Part shown: piece by piece, positions 15,847 through 24,040 of the stretch
How positions within the stretch are numbered: the first letter of the stretch is position 1
Layout: every line of letters starts with the position of its first letter
Source of the DNA: Kitasatospora papulosa
GTDB taxonomy: Bacteria; Actinomycetota; Actinomycetes; Streptomycetales; Streptomycetaceae
Reading direction: 5' to 3'
DNA length: 30,991 bases
Assembly (NCBI RefSeq): GCF_000717245.1
Contig: NZ_JNYQ01000025.1
Span: 1-30,991, forward strand
Notes under the pieces: model-generated
Databases searched by the model: none
Seen by the model: the letters and a program-made list of their open reading frames with translations, nothing else
What the model was told of the DNA's origin: nothing
Position numbers and translations under genes: made by a program

Positions 15847-16869
15847 TCAGAGGGTGAGGAGCACCTTGGTTGCGCGGCGTTCGTCCATCGCCTTGTAGCC
15901 CTCGGGGGCCCGCTCGAGGGGCAGGGTGAGGTCGAAGACCTTGCCTGGGTTGATCGTGCGGTCCCAGATAAGCTGGATCAGGTCGGGCAGGAACCGGCGT
16001 ACCGGGGCGGGTCCGCCGAGGGTGTGGATGCCGGCGAAGAACAGCTCGATGCCGGGGATCTGGACGTCGTAGTTGACACCAACGTAGCCGAGGTGCCCGC
16101 CGCCGCGGGTGGCGCCGACGGCCTGCATGAAGGACTCCTGGGTGCCGACCGCCTCGATGACCGAGTGCGCACCGTAGCCACCCGTCATCTCCTTGATCTT
16201 CGCGACGCCTGCCTCGCCCCGCTCTTCCACGATGTCGGTGGCGCCGTAGTAGCGGGCCAGCTTCTGGCGCTCCGGGTGGCGGGACATGGCGATGATGCGT
16301 TCCGCACCGAGCTGTTTGGCGGCCAGGACGGCCATCAGGCCGACGGCGCCGTCGCCGACGACCGCGACGGTTTTGCCGGGTCCAGCCTGGGCGGCGACGG
16401 CGGCGTACCAGCCGGTGCCGAGGACATCGGAGGCGGCGAGCAGGGCGGGGATCAGCTCGGGGTCGGGCTGGCCGGGGGTGGCGACCAGGGTGCCGTCGGC
16501 GTGCGGGATGCGGGCCTTCTCGGCCTGGGTGCCGATGGTCTGCGAGACGAACTCGGCGTGCACGCACTTGGACTGGAAGCCAGCCTGGCAGATCTCGCAG
16601 GTGTTGTCGGAGATGACGAACGACCCGACGACGAAGTCGCCGACCTTGACGTTCTTGACCTCGGAGCCGACCTCCTCGACGACGCCGACGTACTCGTGTC
16701 CCATGACTTGGTGGTCGGCGGGCTCGATGCCGCGATACGGCCACAGGTCCGAGCCGCAGATACAGGTCGCCGTCAGCTTCACGATCGCGTCGGTCGGCTC
16801 GATGATCTTCGGATCCTCGCGCTCCTCCACCCGTACGTCGCCGGCGGTGTACATCACTACTCCACGCAT
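15847..16869 (-). CDS. Zinc-dependent alcohol dehydrogenase (MDR family)
   Basis: A 340-residue medium-chain dehydrogenase/reductase, normal length. The catalytic zinc site shows as CICGSDLWPYRG (first Cys near 37) and GHEYVGVVEEVG. The structural-zinc loop (DNTCEICQAGFQSKC) has only three cysteines in the usual pattern. The NAD(P) fold carries VVGDGAVGLMA, a GxGxxG variant. Start ATG 16869 follows AAAGGAG. It would oxidise an alcohol or reduce an aldehyde, substrate unknown; similar Streptomyces proteins are annotated as zinc-dependent alcohol dehydrogenases. It is the last gene of a leftward group: hydrolase, MFS, dehydrogenase. Confidence 0.87.
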   Translation of the reverse strand: MRGVVMYTAGDVRVEEREDPKIIEPTDAIVKLTATCICGSDLWPYRGIEPADHQVMGHEYVGVVEEVGSEVKNVKVGDFVVGSFVISDNTCEICQAGFQSKCVHAEFVSQTIGTQAEKARIPHADGTLVATPGQPDPELIPALLAASDVLGTGWYAAVAAQAGPGKTVAVVGDGAVGLMAVLAAKQLGAERIIAMSRHPERQKLARYYGATDIVEERGEAGVAKIKEMTGGYGAHSVIEAVGTQESFMQAVGATRGGGHLGYVGVNYDVQIPGIELFFAGIHTLGGPAPVRRFLPDLIQLIWDRTINPGKVFDLTLPLERAPEGYKAMDERRATKVLLTL

Positions 16870-16992
16870 CGTGGGGTCTCCTTTGCTCTGTCGTGCTGGC
16901 GCCTGGGGCGCCGGTTCGTGTTCAGGAAGGCACGGCGGGGCCGCGGCTTCCTCGATGTGCAGGGCTCACGCCATTGAGCCCGCTGGAAGGGA

Positions 16993-18258
16993 CTAATTCG
17001 CCTCGGGTGCGCCTTGGCGGTGCGCCGGTGCCGCGTGGCGGTGGCGCTGGGTGAGGGCGATGGCGATCGTGGGGATCAGCGTGAGAGCGGCGATGGCGGT
17101 TCCGACGGCGGCCGGACCAGTGGCGCCCAGAGGGGATTCGAGGGCGAGGCCGGCGATCCAGGAGCCGATGGCCGTGCCGAGATTGAAGGCCGAGACGGTC
17201 AGGGCGGAGCCCAGGGTGGGGGCCTTGCCTGCGAAGCGGACGGCCAGGGAGATCAGCACCGGGTTGGCGCCGAGCCCGAACAGCCCCAGCAGGGCGACCA
17301 GCACCATCGTGGGCGCGGCGTATCCGGACAGCAGGCAGAGCCCCAGTAGCAGGACCGTGGTCACCGCCGGGGCCGCGATGGTCGTCAGGTACGGACGGTG
17401 GTCCCCGAGACGGCCTCCCGCCAGGAAGCCTGCCAAGGCGCCGACACCGAACCCGACCAGAACCAGCGGCACCAGACCGGCGGCCAGACCCGCCCGGTCG
17501 GTCAGCAGCGGCGAGATGTAGGTGTACGTAGACAGCACGCCGCCGGCGGTGGTCACGCAGGCCGCAAGAGCGAGCCACAGGCGGCCCGAGCGCAGAGCGG
17601 ACAGCTCGGAACGGACCGAGACCGCCTGGTAGCCGCCGGTGTCGCGCGGAACCTTCCGGGCGATGAGCACCATGGCGGCGGCTCCCAGGACGGCGAGCGC
17701 CCAGAACGGCCCCCGCCAGCCCACCACCTGTCCGGCGAACGCACCCAGCGGTACACCGACGACGTTGGCGAGCATCGCACCGGCGCCCACGACACCCAGC
17801 GCGCGAGAGCTCGCGGCCGGGCCGGCGGCGCGGGAGGCCACCACGTTGGCCACCGCCCAGAACGCGCCGGTCGCCAACGCGGTCACGAACCGGGCGGCCA
17901 GGATCAGCGCGAAGCTGGAGCCGAGGGCGACGACGACGTGCCCGGCCGCGAAGATCCCCAGCGCCAGGATCAGCGTCAGCCGCGCGGGCAGCCGCAGCGT
18001 CAGCATCGCCATCAGCGGCGCGCCGACGATCATCCCGACCGCGAAGACGGTGATCAGCAGTCCGGCCTGGGCCACGCCGACCTGCACGTCAGCGGCGATC
18101 TCCGGCAGCAGGCCCGCCACCACGAACTCGGTTGTGCCCATCAGAAACGTGCCCAGGGCCAGCACGTATACGAGGAGCGGAAGCCGGGCGGGCGGTAGCT
18201 TGTGGCTGCTGCTCCGCAGCTCGGCGGGGGCGTGGAGGGTGTCTCCTCGCGTAGTCAT
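16993..18258 (-). CDS. MFS exporter, DHA1 (Cmx/CmlR-like) type
   Basis: A 421-residue, 12-segment major facilitator transporter. The start of the membrane part (LALGTFLMGTTEFVVAGLLP) is the hallmark of the DHA1 drug/proton antiporters related to chloramphenicol and arabinose-type exporters. Motif A is recognisable between segments 2 and 3 (GAPLMAMLTLRLPAR), and motif C in segment 5 (AGAMLANVVGVPLGAF). It should export a small hydrophobic compound in exchange for protons. The gene lies between the hydrolase (109 bases upstream) and the dehydrogenase (124 bases downstream) on the same strand and is probably co-transcribed. The substrate cannot be read from the sequence. Confidence 0.87.
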   Translation of the reverse strand: MTTRGDTLHAPAELRSSSHKLPPARLPLLVYVLALGTFLMGTTEFVVAGLLPEIAADVQVGVAQAGLLITVFAVGMIVGAPLMAMLTLRLPARLTLILALGIFAAGHVVVALGSSFALILAARFVTALATGAFWAVANVVASRAAGPAASSRALGVVGAGAMLANVVGVPLGAFAGQVVGWRGPFWALAVLGAAAMVLIARKVPRDTGGYQAVSVRSELSALRSGRLWLALAACVTTAGGVLSTYTYISPLLTDRAGLAAGLVPLVLVGFGVGALAGFLAGGRLGDHRPYLTTIAAPAVTTVLLLGLCLLSGYAAPTMVLVALLGLFGLGANPVLISLAVRFAGKAPTLGSALTVSAFNLGTAIGSWIAGLALESPLGATGPAAVGTAIAALTLIPTIAIALTQRHRHAAPAHRQGAPEAN

Positions 18259-18366
18259 TCTTCTACTCCGCAGCTGGTCGAAATCGGGGGTGGAGGCCAG
18301 CGTTGTGGCAGCTGGTCACGCCAAGTTGCAGGCAAGCGGGCAAGCCGCCTGCGGAGGTACTCACGG

Positions 18367-19494
18367 TCAGGCGAGGTTCTTGGTGAAGAACTCGTCGAGC
18401 CGGTCGAAGGGGATGAGGTCCTTGCGGTCGTACAGGTCGACGTGGTCCGCGCCGGGGACGATCACGAGGTCGGCGGCGTCGGGGGCCTTCGCGTGGACGT
18501 CCTCGGAGTAGTAGCGGGAGTGCGCGTCGGCGCCGGCCACCAGGAGGGCCTTGCGGGGCGCCAACAGTTCGATGTTCGTCGTCAGGGGGAAGGCGAAGAA
18601 CGACATCGGCGTGGTCGCGGTCCACGCGGTGGTGGAGATGATCGAGCGCGGGTGGTAGCCGCGCTCGGTGCGGTAGTAGTCGAAGAAGATCTTCGTGACC
18701 GGGTCGGCGTCCGCCGGGAGGGCCTTGGGCAGAATGAGGTTCGAAGGGGCGACGTTGCCGTTCTCGTCGAAGGGGACCTCGTGGGATCCCCGCGCGAAGG
18801 TGCCCTTCTCGGCGTCGATCCAGCGCTGCCGGCTGAGGTAGTCCACGACCTTCTGGCGCTGTTCGCGCGTGTAGTAGTCCTCGTGGCCGCGGGACATGCT
18901 GCGCGACATGTCGTACATCGAGGACGTGGCGACCGCCTTGATCCGGCTGTCTGTAGCCGCCGCGGTGAGCGCCATACCGCTCAGACCGCAGATGGCCTGC
19001 GCGCCGATCCGCTCACGGTCGACGATCTTCTGCACGCCGAGGAAATCGACGGCGGCGCTGTAGTCCTCGGTGAATATGTCGGGCGAGCCCACATCGCGCA
19101 CCGTGCCGCCACTCTCCCCGGTGAAGGAGGGGTCGAAGGCGAGGGCGACGTAGCCGCGGCGGGCGAACTCGTTGGCGTAGAGCCCCGAGGACTGTTCCTT
19201 GACCGCGCCGTACGGGCCGCTGACCACCAGGGCGGGCAGCTTGCCCCTGACATTCTTCGGCACGTAGAGGTCTGCGGCGACCTCGATGCCGTAGCGGTTC
19301 TTGAACCGCACCGAGGTCCGCCTGACGTTCTTGTCCAACGCGAACGTGTAGCCAGCCTTGGCCGTGGCCTTGCCCTGTCCGGTGGCGCTCGCGGCGTGGC
19401 CGCTCTCTGCAGCGAAGGAGGGCCGAGCGGTGAAGGAGACGGCGGCGGTGGCTCCGGTGGCGGCGATCAGTCCGAGCGCTTTGCGGCGTTCCAT
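18367..19494 (-). CDS. Exported alpha/beta hydrolase
   Basis: A 375-residue protein with a twin-arginine-type leader (MERRKALGLIAATGATAAVS, cleavage near SFAA-ES). The body is an alpha/beta hydrolase of the dienelactone-hydrolase-like class: a PALVVSGPYGAVKEQSSGLY strand and oxyanion loop, a nucleophile elbow AICGLSGMALTAA (serine near residue 168, GLSGM rather than a strict GxSxG), and the catalytic histidine in VPGADHVDLYD near the end. The middle contains the SMYDMSRSMSRGHEDYY block seen in a subgroup of these hydrolases. It probably cleaves an ester or related bond outside the membrane. It is the first gene of its group and divergent from the XRE regulator, which likely controls it. Confidence 0.82.
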   Translation of the reverse strand: MERRKALGLIAATGATAAVSFTARPSFAAESGHAASATGQGKATAKAGYTFALDKNVRRTSVRFKNRYGIEVAADLYVPKNVRGKLPALVVSGPYGAVKEQSSGLYANEFARRGYVALAFDPSFTGESGGTVRDVGSPDIFTEDYSAAVDFLGVQKIVDRERIGAQAICGLSGMALTAAATDSRIKAVATSSMYDMSRSMSRGHEDYYTREQRQKVVDYLSRQRWIDAEKGTFARGSHEVPFDENGNVAPSNLILPKALPADADPVTKIFFDYYRTERGYHPRSIISTTAWTATTPMSFFAFPLTTNIELLAPRKALLVAGADAHSRYYSEDVHAKAPDAADLVIVPGADHVDLYDRKDLIPFDRLDEFFTKNLA

Positions 19495-19607
19495 GAAGGG
19501 ACCTCATTTCGATCGGCGGAGGTAAAGGCGCGACGGTTGGTGGTGTCGTGACCGAGGCGCGATTCCAGGAGACCGCAGCTGCGTCAGGCGCGGCAGGCTG
19601 CGTTTAT

Positions 19608-19630
19608 GGGGGGTACAAGCTCGACCCCCC
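19608..19630. promoter_or_regulatory. Inverted repeat in divergent promoter, possible operator
   Basis: GGGGGGT (19608-19614) and ACCCCCC (19624-19630) form perfect seven-base arms around a nine-base AT-richer spacer. The site lies between the hydrolase and the XRE regulator genes, about 35 bases before the regulator start. It is well placed for binding by a dimeric HTH protein controlling both directions. Confidence 0.45.
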
Positions 19631-19663
19631 TTTTCCCGGGGTGAGGGTCGTAGCGTGGATGGC

Positions 19664-20575
19664 ATGGAACGCCTCCCCGACCACCACGCCGACATCCGTG
19701 ACTTCCTCGCCACCCGGCGCGCCAAGATCACCCCGGAGGAGGTCGGGCTGCCCACCAGCGGGCGGCGCCGGGTTCCGGGGCTGCGGCGCGAGGAGGTCGC
19801 TGTCCTGGCCGGTGTGAGCACGGAGTGGTACACGCGGCTGGAGAAGGGCCACATCGCCGGTGTGTCCGAGGAGGTCCTCGACGCGGTCGCCCGTGCGCTG
19901 CAGCTGGACGAGGACGAGCGCATCTACCTGTTCGATCTGGCCCGGGCCGCGCAGCCGCCCAGCCGGACGCCGCGCCGCCGCAAGGCCGTCGACATCCCGC
20001 CCCGCGTCCAGTGGCTGCTCGACTCCATGACTCTGTCCGCGGCGTTCGTCACCAACGGCCGCCTGGACATCGTCGCCACCAACGCACTCGCCCGCGCCCT
20101 GTTCGCGCCGCTGTTCGACAGCGAGACCACGGACAAACGCGGCCGTCCGAACTTCGCCCGGTACTGGTTCCTCGACCGCGACGCACCCGACTTCGTCGCC
20201 GACTGGGAGGGCGCACTCGACACCACCGTTGCCCTGCTGCGCGCCGAGGCCGGCCGCTACCCGCACGACAAAGCCCTGCGCGAGCTGATCGGTGAACTGT
20301 CCACGACGAGCCCCGAGTTCCGCACCCGCTGGGCCGCCCACGACGTACGCATCCACCACGGCGGGCACAAAAAGTTCCAGCACCCTGACGCCGGGCCGCT
20401 GAAACTCGTCTACCAGCCGCTGGACCTGCCCATCTCCCCAAGCGAGGTCCACTCGCTGACCATCTACACGGCCGAGCCGGGTACCCCCGACGAGGACCGG
20501 CTCAAGCTCCTCGCCAGCTGGGCAGCGACCCGGCTCAAGGAATCAGAGCCCGCCGGCGACAGGGAACTGCCCTGA
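19664..20575 (+). CDS. XRE-family regulator with MmyB-like ligand domain
   Basis: A 303-residue regulator. The N-terminal HTH (about 10-75) contains the family block VPGLRREEVAVLAGVSTEWY then TRLEKG, and a helix VSEEVLDAVARALQLDEDE. The C-terminal 200 residues have the MmyB signature of this group (LDSMTLSAAFVTNGRLDIVA, NFARYWFLD, and the distal LVYQPLDLP then HSLTIYTAEPGTP), a fatty-acid-like ligand-binding PAS fold. ATG 19664 is preferred over GTG 19655; a TAGCGT at 19651-19656 would suit a leaderless message. In Streptomyces these regulators typically sit next to dehydrogenases or transporters and repress them. Here the divergent hydrolase-MFS-dehydrogenase group is the obvious target. Confidence 0.88.
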   Translation: MERLPDHHADIRDFLATRRAKITPEEVGLPTSGRRRVPGLRREEVAVLAGVSTEWYTRLEKGHIAGVSEEVLDAVARALQLDEDERIYLFDLARAAQPPSRTPRRRKAVDIPPRVQWLLDSMTLSAAFVTNGRLDIVATNALARALFAPLFDSETTDKRGRPNFARYWFLDRDAPDFVADWEGALDTTVALLRAEAGRYPHDKALRELIGELSTTSPEFRTRWAAHDVRIHHGGHKKFQHPDAGPLKLVYQPLDLPISPSEVHSLTIYTAEPGTPDEDRLKLLASWAATRLKESEPAGDRELP

Positions 20576-20844
20576 AACCCCTCACAGAAGCCACCTCGTC
20601 CTGTCGTGCCGGACGCCCTCCCGAACTCCCACAGCCCGGCCAAGATTCGTCCGCGCCGTTGCCTGCACGCGGGACGCACTCGTCGTGGGCGGAGCCGGGG
20701 TACAGACGCTCATGGAACCCCGGCCCGATGTCCAAGGGTATGAGGAGCGGGGCGGGAGCCCGCCGGGGCACAGGCGACACCACTGTCCGGTGATGGGCCC
20801 TGCGCTGCATGGCGGGTGTGACCGCAGTGCCCGCCCTCCTCTTA
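20576..20844. other. Spacer left of the IS5 element
   Basis: About 270 bp without coding character. It once lay directly downstream of the oxidoreductase gene at 21730; its last three bases (TTA, 20842-20844) are one copy of the IS target duplication. Confidence 0.5.
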
Positions 20845-20850
20845 GAGGTC

Positions 20851-21225
20851 CTAACAAAGGCGTTGGACGTGTCGGTGGGTGATGAGGCAGGTCGCTAGGC
20901 CGAGGAAGGCTTCGTGGATGTCGTCGCGTCGTTCCCACCGGATGCGGAGGCGTCGGAAGCCGTGGAACCAGGCGATCGTGCGCTCGACAACCCAGCGATG
21001 AATACCGAGGCCGGAGCCGTGCGCTACTCCGCGGCGGGCGATGACCGGCTTGATGCCCTGAGCCCAGACCAGACGGCGGTACTTGTCGTGGTCATAGCCG
21101 CGGTCACCGAGCAGGACGTCAGGGCGCCGACGTGGCCTTCCCACGAGCCCCGGGACCGACGGGATCTTGGCGAGCAGGGGCATCAGCTGGGTGACGTCGT
21201 TGCGGTTTCCGCCGGTCAGGGACAC
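20851..21225 (-). CDS. IS5-family transposase, C-terminal frame (OrfB)
   Basis: This 124-residue frame carries the second half of the DDE domain: the aspartate in VLLGDRGYDHDKYR and the glutamate in GIHRWVVERTIAWFHGFRRL, followed by RIRWERRDDIHEAF, which is the typical IS5 end. Its own ATG (21225) gives a protein starting SLTGGNRNDVTQL, but the frame continues upstream with matching sequence (GPSPVDRARPG, KHHILVDG). It is therefore normally reached by a -1 shift from the upstream frame at the A-run read from 21309-21306. Confidence 0.85.
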   Translation of the reverse strand: MSLTGGNRNDVTQLMPLLAKIPSVPGLVGRPRRRPDVLLGDRGYDHDKYRRLVWAQGIKPVIARRGVAHGSGLGIHRWVVERTIAWFHGFRRLRIRWERRDDIHEAFLGLATCLITHRHVQRLC

Positions 21226-21686
21226 CGCGAGCGGGATGCCCTGGCCGTCGACGAGGATGTGGTGCTTGCTGCCCGGCCGTGCGCGGTCGACCGGGCTGGG
21301 GCCGCTTTTGGGCCGCGCCGAGCGGCCCGGACGTAGGAAGAATCGATCACCGCCCGCGACCAGTCGAGCTGTTCCGCCGCTCGCAGCCTGGCCAGCAGCA
21401 CGACGTGCAGCCTGTCCCAGACGCCGGCCTCATTCCAGGCAGCGAGCCGGCGCCAGCACGTCATGCCTGAACCGAAGCCCAGCTCCTGCGGCAGGTACTC
21501 CCACTGGATCCCGGTATGCAGCACGAACAGGATCCCGCAGAGCGCTTGACGGTCAGGAACTCTCGGCCTGCCGGGCACCAGCTTCGGCGCCGGAACAGGC
21601 AACAACGGCTCTACCAGCGACCACAGTTCATCCGAGACGATCCACGGACGCGACTCTCTCTTCCCCACGAACAGCCCAACGAGCAA
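21216..21686 (-). CDS. IS5-family transposase, N-terminal frame (OrfA)
   Basis: A 156-residue frame with the N-terminal transposase region: WIVSDELWSLVEPLLPVP, PGRPRVPDRQALCGILFVLH, TGIQWEYLPQELGFGSG, and the first catalytic aspartate in AVIDSSYVRA. After RRGPK (an AAAA run, plus-strand TTTT at 21306-21309) the frame decays into an R/S/T-rich tail without family similarity, while the correct sequence continues in the -1 frame. Sliding back one base joins the two into a full DDE transposase of about 278 residues. Such two-frame organisation is normal in part of the IS5 family (IS427 group). Confidence 0.85.
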   Translation of the reverse strand: MLVGLFVGKRESRPWIVSDELWSLVEPLLPVPAPKLVPGRPRVPDRQALCGILFVLHTGIQWEYLPQELGFGSGMTCWRRLAAWNEAGVWDRLHVVLLARLRAAEQLDWSRAVIDSSYVRAARRGPKAAPARSTAHGRAASTTSSSTARASRSRCP

Positions 21687-21729
21687 CCAAGCCGACAGTC
21701 ACATCATCTGAGGCTTCTGTTAGGACCTC

Positions 21730-22629
21730 TTATAGGGCCAGCAGGAGCTTTCCGCGCAAGCCTCCCTGCTCGAACGCCGCGTGCGCCGCGGCGGCGTCCG
21801 ACAGCGGGTACGTGCGGCAGACCGGCACCGTCAACGTGCCGTCGGCCAGCTGCTCGGCGATGGCGGCCAGTTGGGGTCCGTCTTCCTCGACGTAGTTCTT
21901 CCGGGGCGTGATCGCGCGCTCCGGTTCGGGCTGTTCGTTGTCCGTGATGGAGAGGAATTCACCGCCGTCGCGGACGTTCGAGATCGTCTGGGGGACTCCT
22001 GCGGTGTCGATCACGGCGTCGAACGCCTGCGAGGGGATGTCTGCGCCGGACGGGTACACCGTGCGTACGCCGAGGGAGGCGAGATCGTCGTGGTCGGTGG
22101 CTCGGGCGAGGCCCGAGACTTCGTGCCCGGCCTGGATGAGCCGTTGGACGGTGACCCGGCCCACCGCTCCCGCCGCTCCCGTGACGAGTACCTTCGCACG
22201 ATCGGGCAGGTGCAGGTTGCTCAGGAGCTGCGCCGAGGTCAGCACGGTCAGGGGAGCCGCCGCCGCTGTCTCCAGACTGAGACCCGCGGGTAGCGGGGCG
22301 AAGAGCTGGTGGGGTGCGCTGACGAATTCCGCGTAGGTTCCCTGGAGCCGGGTCATCTGCTTGACCATGCCCATCACCCGGTCGCCCACGCGGAACCGGG
22401 TCACCTCTGAGCCGACGGCGTCGACGGTTCCGGCGACATCCCAGCCGAGTACGGCGGGGAAGGTGAGATCGACTCCGGGGATGCCTCGTCGAGTCCAGAT
22501 GTCGACGGGGTTGACCGCGGCGAAGGCCGTCTTCACGCGGATGTCGTGCGGCCCGGTCTGTGGGAGCTCCACGTCAGCGTAGGTGAGTTCGTCCGCTGGT
22601 CCGGTACGGCCGATGACTGCTGCTTTCAT
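21730..22629 (-). CDS. Quinone-oxidoreductase-like MDR enzyme
   Basis: A 299-residue zinc-free medium-chain reductase starting at ATG 22629 with GAAAGGAA upstream. It has a GroES-like front (KTAFAAVNPVDIWTRRG, FPAVLGWDVAGTVDAVG) and the nucleotide-binding loop VLVTGAAGAVGRVTVQ, typical of the NADPH:quinone oxidoreductase group. No catalytic-zinc cysteines are present. It ends AFEQGGLRGKLLLAL, the usual C-terminus of this family. It likely reduces quinones or alpha,beta-unsaturated carbonyls with NADPH. Its TAA stop (21730-21732) is exactly one copy of the IS target duplication, so the gene is intact despite the insertion. It is the third gene of the SDR-MFS-oxidoreductase operon, 56 bases after the MFS gene. 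Confidence 0.87.
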   Translation of the reverse strand: MKAAVIGRTGPADELTYADVELPQTGPHDIRVKTAFAAVNPVDIWTRRGIPGVDLTFPAVLGWDVAGTVDAVGSEVTRFRVGDRVMGMVKQMTRLQGTYAEFVSAPHQLFAPLPAGLSLETAAAAPLTVLTSAQLLSNLHLPDRAKVLVTGAAGAVGRVTVQRLIQAGHEVSGLARATDHDDLASLGVRTVYPSGADIPSQAFDAVIDTAGVPQTISNVRDGGEFLSITDNEQPEPERAITPRKNYVEEDGPQLAAIAEQLADGTLTVPVCRTYPLSDAAAAHAAFEQGGLRGKLLLAL

Positions 22630-22685
22630 GCTGAGTTCCTTTCGAGGATCACCGTGAGTACGGGGCGCCGATTCGGGGTGCGCGG

Positions 22686-23915
22686 TCAGGAGAGCACCAG
22701 CGCGGAGGCCAGCGCGGGACCGATCGCGCCGCCGAGGAGATAGAGCAGGGTGAACAGCCCGATCGCTGTCGGCTTGTGCTGCTCGGGCACGGAGGCGGTG
22801 GCCACGATGACCTGGGTGGCGTTGGCCGAGGTCGCGGCGAACAGCGCCAGGAAGATCCCGGCCAGAAGGAGGACCGGCGCGCTCGCGAAGAGGGCGGCGA
22901 GTACGGCCGTACCCCCGGCTGCCACGAGCACGACCCGCACGGTGGTGCGGGAGAGGCGGGCGGCGATGGAGGTGAAGGCGAGGGTCGCGAGCGAGGCCAG
23001 GACCATCGCGACGAGCTGCCCGGTGGCGGCGGCGTCCTTCGTCCAGTGGGCGCGGGCGATGAGCAGCTGCGGGATGACGAACAGCAGAGTGAAGTACCCC
23101 GCCGAGAGCGCCAGCGTCAGGCCGGTGGCGCTTGGGAACCTGCCCGATCGGATCGTCGCCACCGGCACATAACCGTCGCTGCGGCGGCGCGTATGGAGGA
23201 CGAGCAACAGGATCGAGATGACCGTTGCTGCCAGGGCGGGAAGCGGGTTCGAGGCGACCATCACGACGCTTCCGGAGAGCACGGCGACCAGCAGCGCGCC
23301 CCAGGTGTCGAAGCGGTCTGTGCCGGCTGTGCCTGGTGCGATACGGCGGCTGACCACGGGCACGGTGATCAGCGTGATCGCCAGCATCGAGAGCGCGACG
23401 CGACACGACAGGGCCTCGGTGAGCTGCGTGCCGATCAGCGGACTCACCGCACCGAACAGCCCCATTCCCGCGCTGATGGCGCCGATCCTGCGGGCGCTGC
23501 CGGCCAGGGTGATGGCGAGCACGTTCAGCCCGGCTCCACCGGCGGCCTGGATGGCCCGCCCGGCGACGGCCAGCGGCAGCCAGGGCGAGACCAGGAGAAG
23601 AAACGTGCCGGCGGTGACGAGCGCGGCGCTCGTGAAGAGCACCGTGCGCCGACCGCGGTGCCTCATGAGCGCGGCCTGCAGCGGTGTCGCCACCGCCAGG
23701 ACGAGCGCGAACACGGTGGCCAGCCAGGAAGCGGTCGCGGCCGACGTGCCCAGCGCGGTGCCGATGTCGTCGAGGATGAGCACCGAAGCGTTGTTCGCGG
23801 CGGCCACCGGCGACGCCATGAGCACGAGCCACCCCACCGGCACCAGGGCCCGGGCGAGCGCTGGTGCGGGGTTGCAGGGGGACGTGTGCGGCTGGGCGGG
23901 TGCGTTGCTGTTCAT
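22686..23915 (-). CDS. MFS transporter, drug-efflux type
   Basis: A 409-residue multi-span protein starting at ATG 23915 (GGAG five bases upstream). About 12 hydrophobic segments are visible. The first spans read LVPVGWLVLMASPVAAANNA, then TASWLATVFALVLAVATPLQ followed by ALMRHRGRRTVLF, a clear motif A between segments 2 and 3. Segment 5 has GLFGAVSPLIGTQL, a motif C-like antiporter signature. The frame remains open upstream of the ATG, but that part is an R/G-rich shadow of the SDR gene. It lies between SDR and oxidoreductase genes on the same strand and probably exports the compound, or a product, handled by those enzymes. Confidence 0.84.
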   Translation of the reverse strand: MNSNAPAQPHTSPCNPAPALARALVPVGWLVLMASPVAAANNASVLILDDIGTALGTSAATASWLATVFALVLAVATPLQAALMRHRGRRTVLFTSAALVTAGTFLLLVSPWLPLAVAGRAIQAAGGAGLNVLAITLAGSARRIGAISAGMGLFGAVSPLIGTQLTEALSCRVALSMLAITLITVPVVSRRIAPGTAGTDRFDTWGALLVAVLSGSVVMVASNPLPALAATVISILLLVLHTRRRSDGYVPVATIRSGRFPSATGLTLALSAGYFTLLFVIPQLLIARAHWTKDAAATGQLVAMVLASLATLAFTSIAARLSRTTVRVVLVAAGGTAVLAALFASAPVLLLAGIFLALFAATSANATQVIVATASVPEQHKPTAIGLFTLLYLLGGAIGPALASALVLS

Positions 23916-24040
23916 GATCTCCGGGCCTTCGGGGTGCGCAGAGGGGGCTCGGCCTGATTTCCGGCCGCCGGCACCCCGTCCTGGAAGAGGCAGCGGGCCG
24001 GGACGGCCTTGTGCGGGTCCCGGCCCCGTGCGTCGTGGTG

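Larger units (their letters stand above)
20845..21729 (-). mobile_element. Complete IS5-family insertion sequence (885 bp)
   Basis: The ends are inverted repeats: GAGGTCCTAACA begins at 20845, and its reverse complement TGTTAGGACCTC ends at 21729. TTA flanks both ends (20842-20844 and 21730-21732), giving a 3-bp target duplication of the TNA type known in the IS5 family. Inside are two overlapping leftward frames making one transposase by frameshift. Ends, duplication and catalytic residues are intact, so it may be active and recently inserted. Confidence 0.88.

Noticed and set aside
15302..16744. 480-codon minus-strand open frame
   Set aside because: Arg/Pro/His-rich translation overlapping the alcohol dehydrogenase in another frame; only its low-coordinate end covers real remnants, and those are read in a different frame.
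16993..19551. Several plus-strand frames opposite the MFS and hydrolase genes
   Set aside because: Repetitive G/R/Q/E-rich translations without motifs; the minus-strand genes are complete and start behind good ribosome-binding sites.
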